Counted from the stretch's first letter, positions 15,348-26,935 are shown. The stretch is DNA of 64,000 nt from Marivita sp030148515 (GCF_048006345.1 NZ_CP180351.1:1240001-1304000); one strand, 5' to 3'. Notes: a model not told the origin generated them from the sequence alone. Numbers and translations are program-made.

Positions 15348-15779
15348 GTGGCCATTTCCGTTCAGATCATCGCCGACCAAAATCTGGTTTACGTGAGATA
15401 CACCGGCGCGATGCTGGTTGACGAGACAGCAGCCGCTTTGGGCGAGTTCGCAAAGCACCCCTTAGCGGGTCCGGGGCTGCGGCATCTGGTGGATCTGACC
15501 CGGTTGACCGACATCGACCGTGACTACGCAAAGTTCATGGAGATTCAGGCCAAGAAGGTCGAGACCATGGCGGGTCATGGTGTCGAAACGTTTATGGTTT
15601 ACCTGGCAAATACGCCAATCGGGTTGCATGCCGCGAATATGGGCAAGAATGGATGGACGCCGGAAAGCGGCGTTGTCGCCATCGTGGTCGAGAACGAGGA
15701 TCACGCGCTTGTCGCCTTGGGTTTGCCTTTCGACAGCATCGCGCAGATGCTCGAGAGATGTGATGCGCAGAGCGTGTGA
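15348..15779 (+). CDS. hypothetical protein, tandem paralogue A
   Basis: A 143-residue protein from a GTG start (15348). It is clearly related to the next gene: both share the pattern H/Q-I-x-x-x-x-N-L-V-Y-V-x-Y-x-G-x-M-L-V, then RHLVDLTRLTDIDRDYAKFM, an ANTP motif (YLANTPIGLHAANMGKNGW) and a terminal stretch GVVAIVVENEDHALVALGL. No signal peptide or membrane helix. The alternation of short strands and helices resembles a STAS/SpoIIAA-like fold, but the family is not recognised with confidence. It lies directly after the mmsA hairpin. Confidence 0.75.
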   Translation: MAISVQIIADQNLVYVRYTGAMLVDETAAALGEFAKHPLAGPGLRHLVDLTRLTDIDRDYAKFMEIQAKKVETMAGHGVETFMVYLANTPIGLHAANMGKNGWTPESGVVAIVVENEDHALVALGLPFDSIAQMLERCDAQSV

Positions 15780-15862
15780 CGGCCTGATATCAATCTCGTT
15801 GATTTGAAACACAATTTCCCTGACAGTAGGGGCTTCCTTGTTCCTTTGGTCATTGGGGGCCT

Positions 15863-16294
15863 ATGCCAGCCGAGTTTCACATCCTACCCGAGCACAATCT
15901 GGTTTACGTGCAGTACAGCGGTCTCATGCTGGTGGAGGACAGTCTGAAAGCGTTTGGTGCCTATGCCAGACATCCTGACGCCCGGCCCGGCCAACGCCAT
16001 CTGATCGACCTGAGCCGGATCACCGACATGGAACGGGATTTTGCGCGGGTGATGCAGTTGCAGGCGACCAAAGGCGCGGATCTCGCGATGCGCGAGACCG
16101 AGACACTTATGGTCTATTTCGCCAACACGCCCGTTTCGCTCAAGGCGGCGGCGTTGGCCAAGAACGGCTGGTCCGCCAGCCAGGGCGTGATCGCGATTGT
16201 GCAGGAAACCGAAGAGGCCGCGCTGTCGGCTCTTGGCATCGCGGTGTCTTCGATCGAGGACATGTTGAACCCGGTCCTCCGCCAGACCCGCTAA
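15863..16294 (+). CDS. hypothetical protein, tandem paralogue B
   Basis: A 143-residue protein with the same length and pattern as its upstream neighbour: HILPEHNLVYVQYSGLMLVE, then RHLIDLSRITDMERDFARVM, YFANTPVSLKAAALAKNGW and GVIAIVQETEEAALSALGIA. Identity is visibly high in these blocks but lower elsewhere. It has its own start with no clear Shine-Dalgarno sequence and lies 83 bases after paralogue A. The last four bases overlap the end of the convergent lipase gene. Two equal copies argue for a hetero-oligomer or for divergence after duplication. Function unknown. Confidence 0.75.
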   Translation: MPAEFHILPEHNLVYVQYSGLMLVEDSLKAFGAYARHPDARPGQRHLIDLSRITDMERDFARVMQLQATKGADLAMRETETLMVYFANTPVSLKAAALAKNGWSASQGVIAIVQETEEAALSALGIAVSSIEDMLNPVLRQTR

Positions 16295-16968
16295 CGCGGA
16301 AAGGTCAGGTTCCCTGAAGACACCGTACCAAGCACTGAAATCATGGTTGTGATGCGGTGCGCGTCCAGCGGGTTGGCTGTCCCGGCGGGCAAGGTGATGA
16401 CATCGCCATAGTGAATGCCGGTGTTGCTGACGACATCGGTGCTGAGGCGGTAATTCTTGCCGTTTGCGATGCTGAACGCGGATTGGACGTCCCGCATTGC
16501 TTGGCGCGGGTTAAAGATGGCGCTGGCCACGGCACCGGCCGCGCGGGCCTGAACTGCATAATAATTGGCCTGCCACATGTTTCGCGACGCTAGGATTGCA
16601 ACGCTTGGAGCGTTGAACGTGACAAACGGCAAGCCCATTCGGGACCCGACCACTTGTGCAACCGCACCGCCTAGCGAATGCCCCGTCACGTAGACCGGGC
16701 CATGTGCGCTGACCCCAGATGCAATGGCTTCGCCAATTGGGTACATGGCAGTATTCATGCCCAGTGTCAGCTGCGCATCCTCCACCAGATCCGAGGCATT
16801 GTCGGTCCCACGAAACGCCACCACGAACACGCTGCCATCGGTATAGATGACGGTGCGAAGACCGGAATTCGGTTCGTACATGGGATCGGCTGCAGTCCAA
16901 CGCGGGACGCTTGGATTGGCGTCATAAGCCCCGCTCGACATCCGGGCATAGTCAATAATTGTCGGCAT
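16291..16968 (-). CDS. class 3 lipase-like protein
   Basis: A 225-residue alpha/beta-hydrolase. The nucleophile elbow GHSLGGAVAQ (about 94-103) and the oxyanion region VVAFRGTDNASDLVEDAQ identify the class 3 (Rhizomucor-type) lipase family. TNPLDAHRITTM near the end carries the probable catalytic His, and STDVVSNTGIHYGD may hold the Asp. There is no signal peptide visible, so it may act in the cytosol or be secreted by a non-Sec route. Substrate unknown. It is convergent with the tandem paralogues. Confidence 0.85.
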   Translation of the reverse strand: MPTIIDYARMSSGAYDANPSVPRWTAADPMYEPNSGLRTVIYTDGSVFVVAFRGTDNASDLVEDAQLTLGMNTAMYPIGEAIASGVSAHGPVYVTGHSLGGAVAQVVGSRMGLPFVTFNAPSVAILASRNMWQANYYAVQARAAGAVASAIFNPRQAMRDVQSAFSIANGKNYRLSTDVVSNTGIHYGDVITLPAGTANPLDAHRITTMISVLGTVSSGNLTFPR

Positions 16969-17139
16969 CTGAAAATCCTCGTCGGCAATAATGCGAAAGA
17001 ACTTACTCTGTTTTCAGGAAAGCATGAGTTTTTTTTCAAACAGACTGTCTGTCTGCCGACATAAAGGGCGCAGCAACATGTTTTGCGTTTTGCCGATCTT
17101 GCCGTCATCTTGGCAGGATCAAGGACAGGGAGGTGCGTC

Positions 17140-18267
17140 ATGCGGGAACCGGCATTCAGCATTGGGATCGAAGAGGAATACCTGCTGGTGGACCTCGACA
17201 GCATGGCGCTGGCACAGGCGCCCGAAGGTCTCATGGAAGCTTGCGCTGCCGAGCTTGAAAAGCAGGTGAGCCCCGAATTTCTGCAATGCCAGATCGAGAT
17301 CGGCACAAAGGTCTGCGCCGACATCAACGAAGCGCGTGAAGACCTCAAACGCCTGCGCAGCACGGTCGCGCGCTGTGCCAAAGCGTATAACCTCGCGCCG
17401 ATCGCGGCCTCCTGCCACCCGTTTGGGGATTGGAAGAACCAGCACCACACCAACAAGGACCGCTACAATGCGCTCCAGGATGCGTTGGGTGGCGTGGTCC
17501 GCCGTATGCTGATCTGCGGCATGCACGTGCATGTGGGGCTGGATGACGATGCGCTGCGGGCTGATCTGATGGGGCAGATGGCGTATTTCCTGCCGCATCT
17601 GCTGGCGATGTCGACCTCCTCGCCGTTCTGGCAGGGAGAAGATACCGGGCTCGCGTCGTACCGGATTTCGGTTTTCGACAACCTGCCCCGCACCGGCTTG
17701 CCGCCCACCTTTGACAATTGGTCGGAATATGAACGCTCGGTTCAGGTGTTGGTCGATCTGGGTGTGATCGAGGACAGCTCCAAGATCTGGTGGGACCTGC
17801 GCCCGTCACATGCCTTCCCGACGCTGGAAACCCGCATCATGGATGTGCAGCCCCGTTTGGAGGACACGCTGACGCTGGCCGCCATCAACCAGTGCCTGAT
17901 GCGGATGTTGTGGCGGCTGCGGGTGCGCAACCAGCGCTGGCGGCGCTATGATCCGTTCCTGATCAGCGAAAACCGCTGGCGCGCGCAACGCTATGGGGTG
18001 AGCGACGGGCTGATCGACTTTGGCCGCGGTGAGATCGTGCCGATGGCGGAGTTGACGGAAGAGCTGATCTCGCTCGTCGAGGAAGACGCAGGCATTCTTC
18101 GGTGTCACCGCGAGTTGGAGCACAGCCGCGAGATTGTCGCCCACGGCAATGCCACAACCCGGCAACGTGCTGTGGTGGCCGAGGCGAAGGCGGCAGGCAA
18201 GGACGCGGATGGTCAGATGCAAGCCGTTGTCAGCCATCTGGTCGAAGCCTTCCACGAGGGGCTTTGA
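17140..18267 (+). CDS. YbdK-type carboxylate–amine ligase (GCS2 family)
   Basis: A 375-residue protein. AGGGAGG at 17127-17133 sets the ATG at 17140. SIGIEEEYLLVD near the start is the ATP/metal-binding motif of glutamate-cysteine ligase family 2, and GMHVHVG (about 127-133) is the conserved central motif. SRPSHAFPTLETRIMD-like residues (DLRPSHAFPTLETRIMD) follow. E. coli YbdK has weak glutamate-cysteine ligase activity; other members join amino acids or other carboxylate/amine pairs. No substrate is clear from the neighbours. Downstream lies the TTTTGCAAAA motif of the valine operon. Confidence 0.88.
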   Translation: MREPAFSIGIEEEYLLVDLDSMALAQAPEGLMEACAAELEKQVSPEFLQCQIEIGTKVCADINEAREDLKRLRSTVARCAKAYNLAPIAASCHPFGDWKNQHHTNKDRYNALQDALGGVVRRMLICGMHVHVGLDDDALRADLMGQMAYFLPHLLAMSTSSPFWQGEDTGLASYRISVFDNLPRTGLPPTFDNWSEYERSVQVLVDLGVIEDSSKIWWDLRPSHAFPTLETRIMDVQPRLEDTLTLAAINQCLMRMLWRLRVRNQRWRRYDPFLISENRWRAQRYGVSDGLIDFGRGEIVPMAELTEELISLVEEDAGILRCHRELEHSREIVAHGNATTRQRAVVAEAKAAGKDADGQMQAVVSHLVEAFHEGL

Positions 18268-18268
18268 C

Positions 18269-18280
18269 CTTTTGCAAAAG
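18269..18280. promoter_or_regulatory. 12-bp palindrome CTTTTGCAAAAG upstream of the valine operon
   Basis: The sequence is a perfect palindrome directly after the ligase stop and 64 bases before the acyl-CoA dehydrogenase start. Its core, TTTTGCAAAA, is identical to part of the first mmsA upstream repeat (13702-13711). A weaker dyad, TTAAACACTCGTTCAA, lies at 18299-18314. Confidence 0.5.
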
Positions 18281-18343
18281 TCCTGAAACAGTTGGCAATT
18301 AAACACTCGTTCAATTCACGCATCCAACGGGAGGAGCGGCGCG

Positions 18344-19483
18344 ATGGATTTTGCCCTCAGAGAAGAACAATCCGCCATTTTCGACATGGCCCATGCTTTT
18401 GGTCAGACCCATATCGCGCCCCATGCCCGCGACTGGGAAGCACAGGGCACGATCCCGAAAGACCTGTGGCCTCAGCTTGGGGAGTTAGGCTTTGCCGGAC
18501 TTTACGTGTCCGAGGAGAGCGGCGGTTCTGGCCTCAGCCGGTTGGATGCAACGCTGGTGTTCGAGGCGCTGTCGATGGCCTGCCCGTCCGTCGCGGCGTT
18601 TTTGTCGATTTACAACATGTGCGCCAAGATGATCGACGCCTTTGCCAGCGACGAGATGAAGGCGCGCGTGCTGCCCAAGGCGATGACGATGGAAACCGTG
18701 CTGAGCTATTGCCTGACCGAGCCGGGCAGCGGATCGGACGCAGCCGCGCTGAAAACACGCGCCGAGCGCACCAACGAGGGCTATACGCTCAATGGCACCA
18801 AAGCGTTTATCTCGGGCGGTGGCTATTCCGATCTTTACGTCGCGATGGTCCGCACGGGCGAAGACGGGCCCAAGGGTGTGTCGGCTGTTCTGATCGAGGA
18901 CGGCACACCGGGGCTGAGTTTTGGCGGGCTTGAGGACAAGATGGGCTGGCGGTCGCAACCGACGCGGCAGGTCCAGTTCGATGACTGCAAGATCCCGGCC
19001 GAAAACCTGTTGGGCGAAGAAGGTCAAGGGTTCAAATACGCGATGGCCGGTCTGGATGGCGGGCGGCTGAACATCGCGGCCTGCTCGCTTGGAGCCGCCC
19101 AAACCGGGCTGACCTCGACCCTCGCGTATATGGCAGAGCGCAAGGCGTTCGGGAAATCCATCGACCAGTTCCAGGCGCTGCAGTTCCGGCTGGCGGATAT
19201 GGAGATCGAGTTGCAGGCCGCGCGGACCTTCCTGCGACAGGCGGCGTGGAAGCTCGACACCGGCGCGCCGGATGCCACCAAGTTCTGCGCGATGGCCAAG
19301 AAATTCGTCACCGAGACCGGGTCCAAGGTTGTGGATCAATGTCTGCAATTGCACGGTGGCTATGGTTACCTGGCGGATTACGGGATCGAAAAACTGGTCC
19401 GCGACCTGCGCGTCCATCAGATCCTCGAAGGCACCAATGAAATCATGCGCCTGATCGTGGCACGTCAGATGTTGGCGCGTTGA
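18344..19483 (+). CDS. acyl-CoA dehydrogenase, probably isobutyryl-CoA dehydrogenase
   Basis: A 379-residue FAD enzyme. The N-terminal helical domain is MDFALREEQSAIFDMAHAFG, the middle beta domain carries YCLTEPGSGSDAAALKT and the catalytic base Glu lies in ILEGTNEIMRLIVARQM. HGGYGYLADYGIEKLVRDLR is the conserved second signature. Isobutyryl-CoA or 2-methylacyl-CoA would become the enoyl-CoA. The assignment to the valine branch rests on the next two genes, the hydrolase and mmsB. GGGAGGAG at 18330 is a strong ribosome binding site. Confidence 0.9.
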   Translation: MDFALREEQSAIFDMAHAFGQTHIAPHARDWEAQGTIPKDLWPQLGELGFAGLYVSEESGGSGLSRLDATLVFEALSMACPSVAAFLSIYNMCAKMIDAFASDEMKARVLPKAMTMETVLSYCLTEPGSGSDAAALKTRAERTNEGYTLNGTKAFISGGGYSDLYVAMVRTGEDGPKGVSAVLIEDGTPGLSFGGLEDKMGWRSQPTRQVQFDDCKIPAENLLGEEGQGFKYAMAGLDGGRLNIAACSLGAAQTGLTSTLAYMAERKAFGKSIDQFQALQFRLADMEIELQAARTFLRQAAWKLDTGAPDATKFCAMAKKFVTETGSKVVDQCLQLHGGYGYLADYGIEKLVRDLRVHQILEGTNEIMRLIVARQMLAR

Positions 19484-19486
19484 CCC

Positions 19487-19562
19487 TCTGGCTTCTTTGG
19501 GCTCGAAATACCTCGGGGGAGTCCGCCAAAGGCGGACGGGGGCAGCGCCCTCTTCCCCCTAA
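19487..19562. repeat. Rhodobacterales-type dispersed intergenic repeat
   Basis: The stretch TCTTTGGGCTCGAAATACCTC is followed by GGGGGAGTCCGCC, AAAGGCGGACGGGGGCAGCG and CCCTC. The order of elements, ending in 'gggggcagcgccc', recalls a very common extragenic repeat in Roseobacter-type genomes. It lies between the acyl-CoA dehydrogenase and hydrolase genes, and contains the dyad GTCCGCC-AAA-GGCGGAC. Related material lies at 44300. Confidence 0.55.
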
Positions 19563-19586
19563 CAAGACACGCGAAAGCAGACGGAT

Positions 19587-20636
19587 ATGACCGACATCGA
19601 CATTCGCAAGGACGGCCATGCCGGCCGCATCACTCTGAACCGCCCGAAGGCGCTGAACGCGCTCACTTACGAGATGTGTCTTGCCATCGAGGATGCGCTT
19701 TGGGATTGGCGGGCTGATCCGACGATCAAGTTGGTCCTGATTGATGCAGTGGGCGACAAGGCGTTTTGCGCTGGCGGCGACATTGCCGAGATGTATGCGA
19801 CGGGGACCGCTGGTGACTACGCCTATGGCCAACGCTTCTGGCGTGACGAATACCGGATGAATGCGCTGGTTGCCGAATACCCCAAACCGGTGGTGAGCTT
19901 TCTTCAGGGTTTCACCATGGGCGGTGGCGTTGGCGTCGGCTGTCACGGCTCGCATCGTGTGGTGGGCGACAGTTCCAAGATTGCCATGCCGGAGTGCGGG
20001 ATCGGTCTGATCCCCGATGTCGGCGGGTCCTACCTGTTGGCCCATGCCCCCGGGCATCTGGGGGAATACCTTGGCATGACCACGGATCGTATGGGACCGG
20101 GCGACGCGATCCATGTCGGGTTCGCCGATCTGTACGTCCCAGAAGACAAGTGGGAGGGCATCAAGGCCCATCTTTGTGCTGACGGCGATCTGGCCGCGCT
20201 GACCACGGTGGCCCGCCCTGCGCCGGACGCACCGCTGAAAGAGGCGCAGGCACAGATCGACGCGCTGTTTGGCGGTGGGTCCTTGGGCGAGATTGTGGAA
20301 ACACTCCGCGCAGACACCAGCAGCTTTGCGCAAGACGCGCTGGCCAGATTGAGCCGCAGCGCACCCTTGTCGCTGGCCTGCGCGGTCGCGATCCTGCATC
20401 AACTGCGTGCAGAACAAGGCGACATGAGACAAGCGTTGCAGTTGGAGTACCGCTTCACCTCGCGGTCGATGGAACATGGGGATTTCATCGAAGGCATTCG
20501 CGCGGCGATCATCGACAAAGACAAATCCCCAAGATGGTCCCATGATCTTGACCGGGTTTCGGACAGTGACGTGGCAGCCATGTTGCGCCCGGTGGAGGGC
20601 ACAGAAGTGACATTCGAACGGAGGAGCGAGGCATGA
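19587..20636 (+). CDS. 3-hydroxyisobutyryl-CoA hydrolase (enoyl-CoA hydratase fold)
   Basis: A 349-residue crotonase-fold protein. Its length and motifs fit the hydrolase rather than ordinary hydratases: GGDIAEMYATGTAGDYAYGQ, FTMGGGVGVGCHGSHRVVGD and MPECGIGLIPDVGGSYLL. The Glu in PECGIG and the Asp in PDVGG are the usual catalytic pair. It removes CoA from 3-hydroxyisobutyryl-CoA in valine catabolism and so makes the substrate of the next gene, mmsB. The two overlap by four bases (ATGA). Confidence 0.9.
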   Translation: MTDIDIRKDGHAGRITLNRPKALNALTYEMCLAIEDALWDWRADPTIKLVLIDAVGDKAFCAGGDIAEMYATGTAGDYAYGQRFWRDEYRMNALVAEYPKPVVSFLQGFTMGGGVGVGCHGSHRVVGDSSKIAMPECGIGLIPDVGGSYLLAHAPGHLGEYLGMTTDRMGPGDAIHVGFADLYVPEDKWEGIKAHLCADGDLAALTTVARPAPDAPLKEAQAQIDALFGGGSLGEIVETLRADTSSFAQDALARLSRSAPLSLACAVAILHQLRAEQGDMRQALQLEYRFTSRSMEHGDFIEGIRAAIIDKDKSPRWSHDLDRVSDSDVAAMLRPVEGTEVTFERRSEA

Positions 20637-21505
20637 AGATCGGGTTTATCGGACTGGGCAATATGGGTGCGCCGATGGCGGCCAATTTGGCCAAGGCTGC
20701 GCATGATGTAGTCGGCTATGACATGGCGACCGTTGCGGTGGACGGTGTCACAAATGCGGCCACTGCCGCAGAGGCCGCAAAGGGTGCAGACGTGGTGATC
20801 ACCATGTTGCCCAATGGCGAGATCCTGCGCGCGGTGGCCGCACAGGTCATCCCGGTGATGCGCAAAGGTGCCGTGCTGCTGGATTGCTCGACCGTCGATG
20901 TGGAAAGCGCCCGTGCTGTGGCGTCCGATGCCGAAGCGGCGGGGTTGATGCCACTGGATGCGCCTGTTTCGGGCGGCATTGGCGGCGCGGCAGCAGGAAC
21001 CCTGACCTTTATGGTTGGCGGTTCTGACCAAGCGTATCAGACCGCCCTGCCCCTGTTTGAGACAATGGGGCAAAAATCAGTCCATTGTGGCACCTCCGGG
21101 AACGGACAGGCGGCCAAGATTTGCAACAACATGATCCTTGGCGTGACCATGATCGCCACCTGCGAAGCGTTCGCCTTGGCTGACAAGCTGGGTCTGGACC
21201 GTCAGGCGATGTTCGATGTGGTCAGCACCTCGTCGGGCTACAGCTGGTCGATGAATGCCTATTGCCCTGCCCCCGGCATTGGCCCCAAAAGCCCAGCAGA
21301 TAACGGGTATACCCCAGGTTTTGCAGCGGAATTGATGCTGAAAGACCTGCGCTTGAGTCAGCAAGCCGCCGATGCGTCCAACGCGGATACACCGCTCGGT
21401 CAAGCTGCAACCGAACTCTATCGGCGGTTCGTCGAAGAGGAGGACGGCAAAGGCCGAGACTTTTCTGCGATGCTGCCCCGGTTCGAAAAGCGCGGACGCG
21501 GGTAG
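20633..21505 (+). CDS. mmsB: 3-hydroxyisobutyrate dehydrogenase
   Basis: A 290-residue NAD-dependent enzyme that makes methylmalonate semialdehyde, which is then used by MmsA. MKIGFIGLGNMGAPMAANLA is the Rossmann and substrate signature, DAPVSGGIGGAAAGTLTFMV is the second motif, and GNGQAAKICNNMILG holds the catalytic Lys (K in AAKIC). The start overlaps the hydrolase stop. After this gene is a 134-base AT-rich gap and then the Hint-domain gene. The enzyme is of usual length. Confidence 0.95.
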   Translation: MKIGFIGLGNMGAPMAANLAKAAHDVVGYDMATVAVDGVTNAATAAEAAKGADVVITMLPNGEILRAVAAQVIPVMRKGAVLLDCSTVDVESARAVASDAEAAGLMPLDAPVSGGIGGAAAGTLTFMVGGSDQAYQTALPLFETMGQKSVHCGTSGNGQAAKICNNMILGVTMIATCEAFALADKLGLDRQAMFDVVSTSSGYSWSMNAYCPAPGIGPKSPADNGYTPGFAAELMLKDLRLSQQAADASNADTPLGQAATELYRRFVEEEDGKGRDFSAMLPRFEKRGRG

Positions 21506-21639
21506 CTGCCTTATTTATCGAAAGATAGTAAACAGTGGCTAAAGAATTGCCCAAAAGTTAACTAGCTTGCTACAAAAGATCGCCGCCTTGTCGGGGCAAA
21601 ACCGTCTGAACAACACGGTTAACGGCAAGGCAGCACAAC

Positions 21640-23214
21640 ATGCCCATCGCGCAGGCTCTTCCTATCAACACCAGTGCAACCGCACTGCAGATGGCGAACA
21701 ATATTTTCGGCGCGGGCATTACAGTGAACAGCGCCACCTATACCGGCGATGCCCGATCATCCGGGATCTACACGAACGGCGACGTCATTTCGCCCGAGCT
21801 TACCCCAGGAGACACTGGCGTTATCCTGTCCACAGGATTGGCCACTGGGATCACAAACAACAGTGGCACACTTAACACAAACACCTCCACAGGCCGGTCG
21901 ACAGACACGACCGGACCGAATGGTGATGCGGATTTCAACAGCATCGCCAATGGGTCTACTTTCGATGCCTCGTTTCTGACGATCAACTTCACGCCAAACG
22001 GAAACCTGCTCACGCTGGATTTCGTCATCAGCTCTGAAGAGTATCCAGAATTCATCAACTCCGCGTTTCTTGACGTCGTTGGGATCTGGGTCAATGGCAC
22101 CCAAGCTACGGTGACCGTCGGCAACGGCAATGTGTCGGTCGGAAATATCAACGGAAACACGGCAGCCAACCTGTACAACGACAACACGTCTGATCAGTTC
22201 AACACCGAGATGGACGGGTTCACAGTCACGCTCAGCGTGGCTGCCCCTGTCAATGCAGGCGTCCCGAATACGATTAAGATCGGTGTCGCTGACGTGTCGG
22301 ACTCGGGCTACGACACCAATCTTCTGATCGCCGGTGGATCCGCTCAGGCGTCGCTGGTCGCCATCGATGATGAAACGAACATCGGTCTGAACAGCAGCAG
22401 GACCATTGATGTCCTTGCCAATGACAGCTCGACCGGCGGCACCTTGACCATCACTCATATCAACGGGATCGCCGTGGTTGCGGGCAGCAGCGTCACGCTG
22501 ACATCCGGCCAGACCGTCACGTTGAACGCAGACGGCACCTTTACGGTTTTGTCCGATGGCGACGTGGAAACCGCCTACTTCACCTATACCGTGAATAACG
22601 GGCTGGGTCAGGAAGATACCGCCATCGTTCAGATCAACCAGCTGCCCTGCTTTGTGGCGGGCACGTTGATCGACACACCAAATGGTCCCGTTCGGGTCGA
22701 AGACCTGCGTCCCGGCGATTTGGTTCTGACGCTGGACAACGGCGTACAGCCTATTCGTTGGGCCGGTTCCCGCGCGATCGAGGCAAGGGACAATTTCGCC
22801 CCGATCCGCATCTGTGCGGGCAGCTATGGTGCCGAGGCGGATGTGCTCTTGTCGCCGCAGCACAGGGTCTTGGTGCGTGATGTCTGGGCGGAATTGCTGT
22901 TCGGTGAATCCGAAGTGTTGGTGAAGGCCAAGGATCTGGTAAACGGCAAGACCGTGCGCCGCGAAGAAAGTGGCGAACGCGTCACCTATGTGCATCTGCT
23001 CTTCGATCAGCATAACATCGTCACGTCGAGCGGCTTGCTGTCCGAAAGCTACCTGCCCGGACCGATGATGCGCCACACCTTCCCAGAAGAAGCCTGCGCC
23101 GAGATCATCACCCTGTTCCCCGAACTGGCCGACATCGACTCCGCAGGATGGGAAGCGGCGCGTCCGATCCTGAAAAGCTACGAGGCGCAGGCCCTGACAG
23201 CCCGCGCCGCATAA
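21640..23214 (+). CDS. choice-of-anchor/Hint-domain secreted protein
   Basis: A 524-residue protein with no Sec signal peptide. Residues about 1-220 form a choice-of-anchor L type beta domain (FVISSEEYPEFINSAF and DVVGIWVNGTQ). Residues 240-335 resemble a VCBS/cadherin-like unit (TIDVLANDSSTGGTLT, then GLGQEDTAIV). The C-terminal part is a Hint domain beginning LPCFVAGTLIDTPNGPVRVE, with a Cys that is a candidate self-cleavage nucleophile, and LSPQHRVLVRDVW later. Such proteins are frequent in Roseobacter genomes, mostly exported by type I systems. Acidic composition supports secretion. No exporter gene lies nearby. Confidence 0.85.
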   Translation: MPIAQALPINTSATALQMANNIFGAGITVNSATYTGDARSSGIYTNGDVISPELTPGDTGVILSTGLATGITNNSGTLNTNTSTGRSTDTTGPNGDADFNSIANGSTFDASFLTINFTPNGNLLTLDFVISSEEYPEFINSAFLDVVGIWVNGTQATVTVGNGNVSVGNINGNTAANLYNDNTSDQFNTEMDGFTVTLSVAAPVNAGVPNTIKIGVADVSDSGYDTNLLIAGGSAQASLVAIDDETNIGLNSSRTIDVLANDSSTGGTLTITHINGIAVVAGSSVTLTSGQTVTLNADGTFTVLSDGDVETAYFTYTVNNGLGQEDTAIVQINQLPCFVAGTLIDTPNGPVRVEDLRPGDLVLTLDNGVQPIRWAGSRAIEARDNFAPIRICAGSYGAEADVLLSPQHRVLVRDVWAELLFGESEVLVKAKDLVNGKTVRREESGERVTYVHLLFDQHNIVTSSGLLSESYLPGPMMRHTFPEEACAEIITLFPELADIDSAGWEAARPILKSYEAQALTARAA

Positions 23215-23218
23215 GCGG

Positions 23219-26083
<2,865 letters not shown>

Positions 26084-26148
26084 GTGGTCCCCCGATACGG
26101 ATTGTTAACACATAGTGGTTCGTCAAGAATTCTCCAATCGAAAAATGA

Positions 26149-26163
26149 GAACATTTAGGGAAC
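26149..26163. promoter_or_regulatory. LexA (SOS) box of the alphaproteobacterial type
   Basis: On the minus strand the sequence is GTTC-CCTAAAT-GTTC, an exact match to GTTC-N7-GTTC. It lies 66 bases upstream of the uvrA start and 179 bases upstream of the divergent lysine-tail gene. UvrA is a known SOS gene in this class, so LexA control is very likely for uvrA and possible for the divergent gene. Confidence 0.88.
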
Positions 26164-26341
26164 ATGTGTCTCGTATCACAGCGGCACGAAAATACATTGC
26201 CCTCGAAGAAAGAATGGAACCGTCGCGCGGCATCGAAGTCGCTGATATATATATTCAACAGCGTAACGTTGGCGTAGCGTTCCTGTTTGGAAGGGGCGCT
26301 CACGACAGCGGCCTGATCAAGTTCCAAGGGGACCAAACATC

Positions 26342-26935
26342 ATGACTTCACTCACCGAGATCAAAGGGATCGGACCAGCACTCGCCAAACGGCTTGAGGC
26401 GGCTGGTATTGCTGATTGCGATGCGCTTTCAGCAGCGGATCCTGTCGCGCTGGCTTCCATTCCGGGTGTCACCGAAGCCCGTATGGCGACGTGGAAGAAG
26501 GCGATTGCCGAGATGGGTGCTAACGTCGCCTCGGGCCTTCCTGCCCCGGCAGCGCCCCTGTCAGAGACACCAATGGCCGCAGGGGACGCCGAGACACCTG
26601 TTGTCGTCGTTTTGCCGACCGCCGCTCTTCCCGAGGTCGAAGCGACGGAGGGTGCAGACACGCCCGCACCGAAAAAGACGAAAACCAAGAAGACCAAGGC
26701 GAAAGACGAACCCAAGGCGAAAAAGAAGAAGGACGCGTCAAAGGCCAAGTCGGCCAAAGACAGCGACAAGACTGCCTCGAAGCCAAAGGCGTCCGACAAG
26801 AAGAAAACCAAAAAGAAAAAGTCGTCTGCTGACGACAAGCCCGCAAAAACCACGAAAAAAGCCGACAAGAAAAAGAAATCAGATGCAAAAGCCAAAAGCG
26901 CCAAGGCCAAGAAAAAGAAGGCCAAGGCAGCCTGA
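26342..26935 (+). CDS. helix-hairpin-helix protein with a long lysine-rich tail
   Basis: A 197-residue protein. Residues 1-60 hold a helix-hairpin-helix unit (IKGIGPALAKRLEAAGIADC, and IPGVTEARMATWKKAI), the type used for non-specific DNA contacts. A Pro/Ala/Val linker (about 65-105) follows. Residues about 108-197 consist almost only of Lys, Ala, Ser, Thr, Asp and Pro, with runs such as KKTKTKKTKAKDEPKAKKKK and AKKKKAKAA. This resembles histone H1-like C-terminal tails. A nucleoid-binding or DNA-compacting role is inferred. AAGGGG precedes the ATG. It is divergent from uvrA and has its own terminator. Confidence 0.75.
   Translation: MTSLTEIKGIGPALAKRLEAAGIADCDALSAADPVALASIPGVTEARMATWKKAIAEMGANVASGLPAPAAPLSETPMAAGDAETPVVVVLPTAALPEVEATEGADTPAPKKTKTKKTKAKDEPKAKKKKDASKAKSAKDSDKTASKPKASDKKKTKKKKSSADDKPAKTTKKADKKKKSDAKAKSAKAKKKKAKAA

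Noticed and set aside
26115..26345. 76-residue frame between uvrA and the lysine-tail gene
   Set aside because: It spans the LexA box and has no family resemblance. Its ATGA overlap with the next gene is likely chance.
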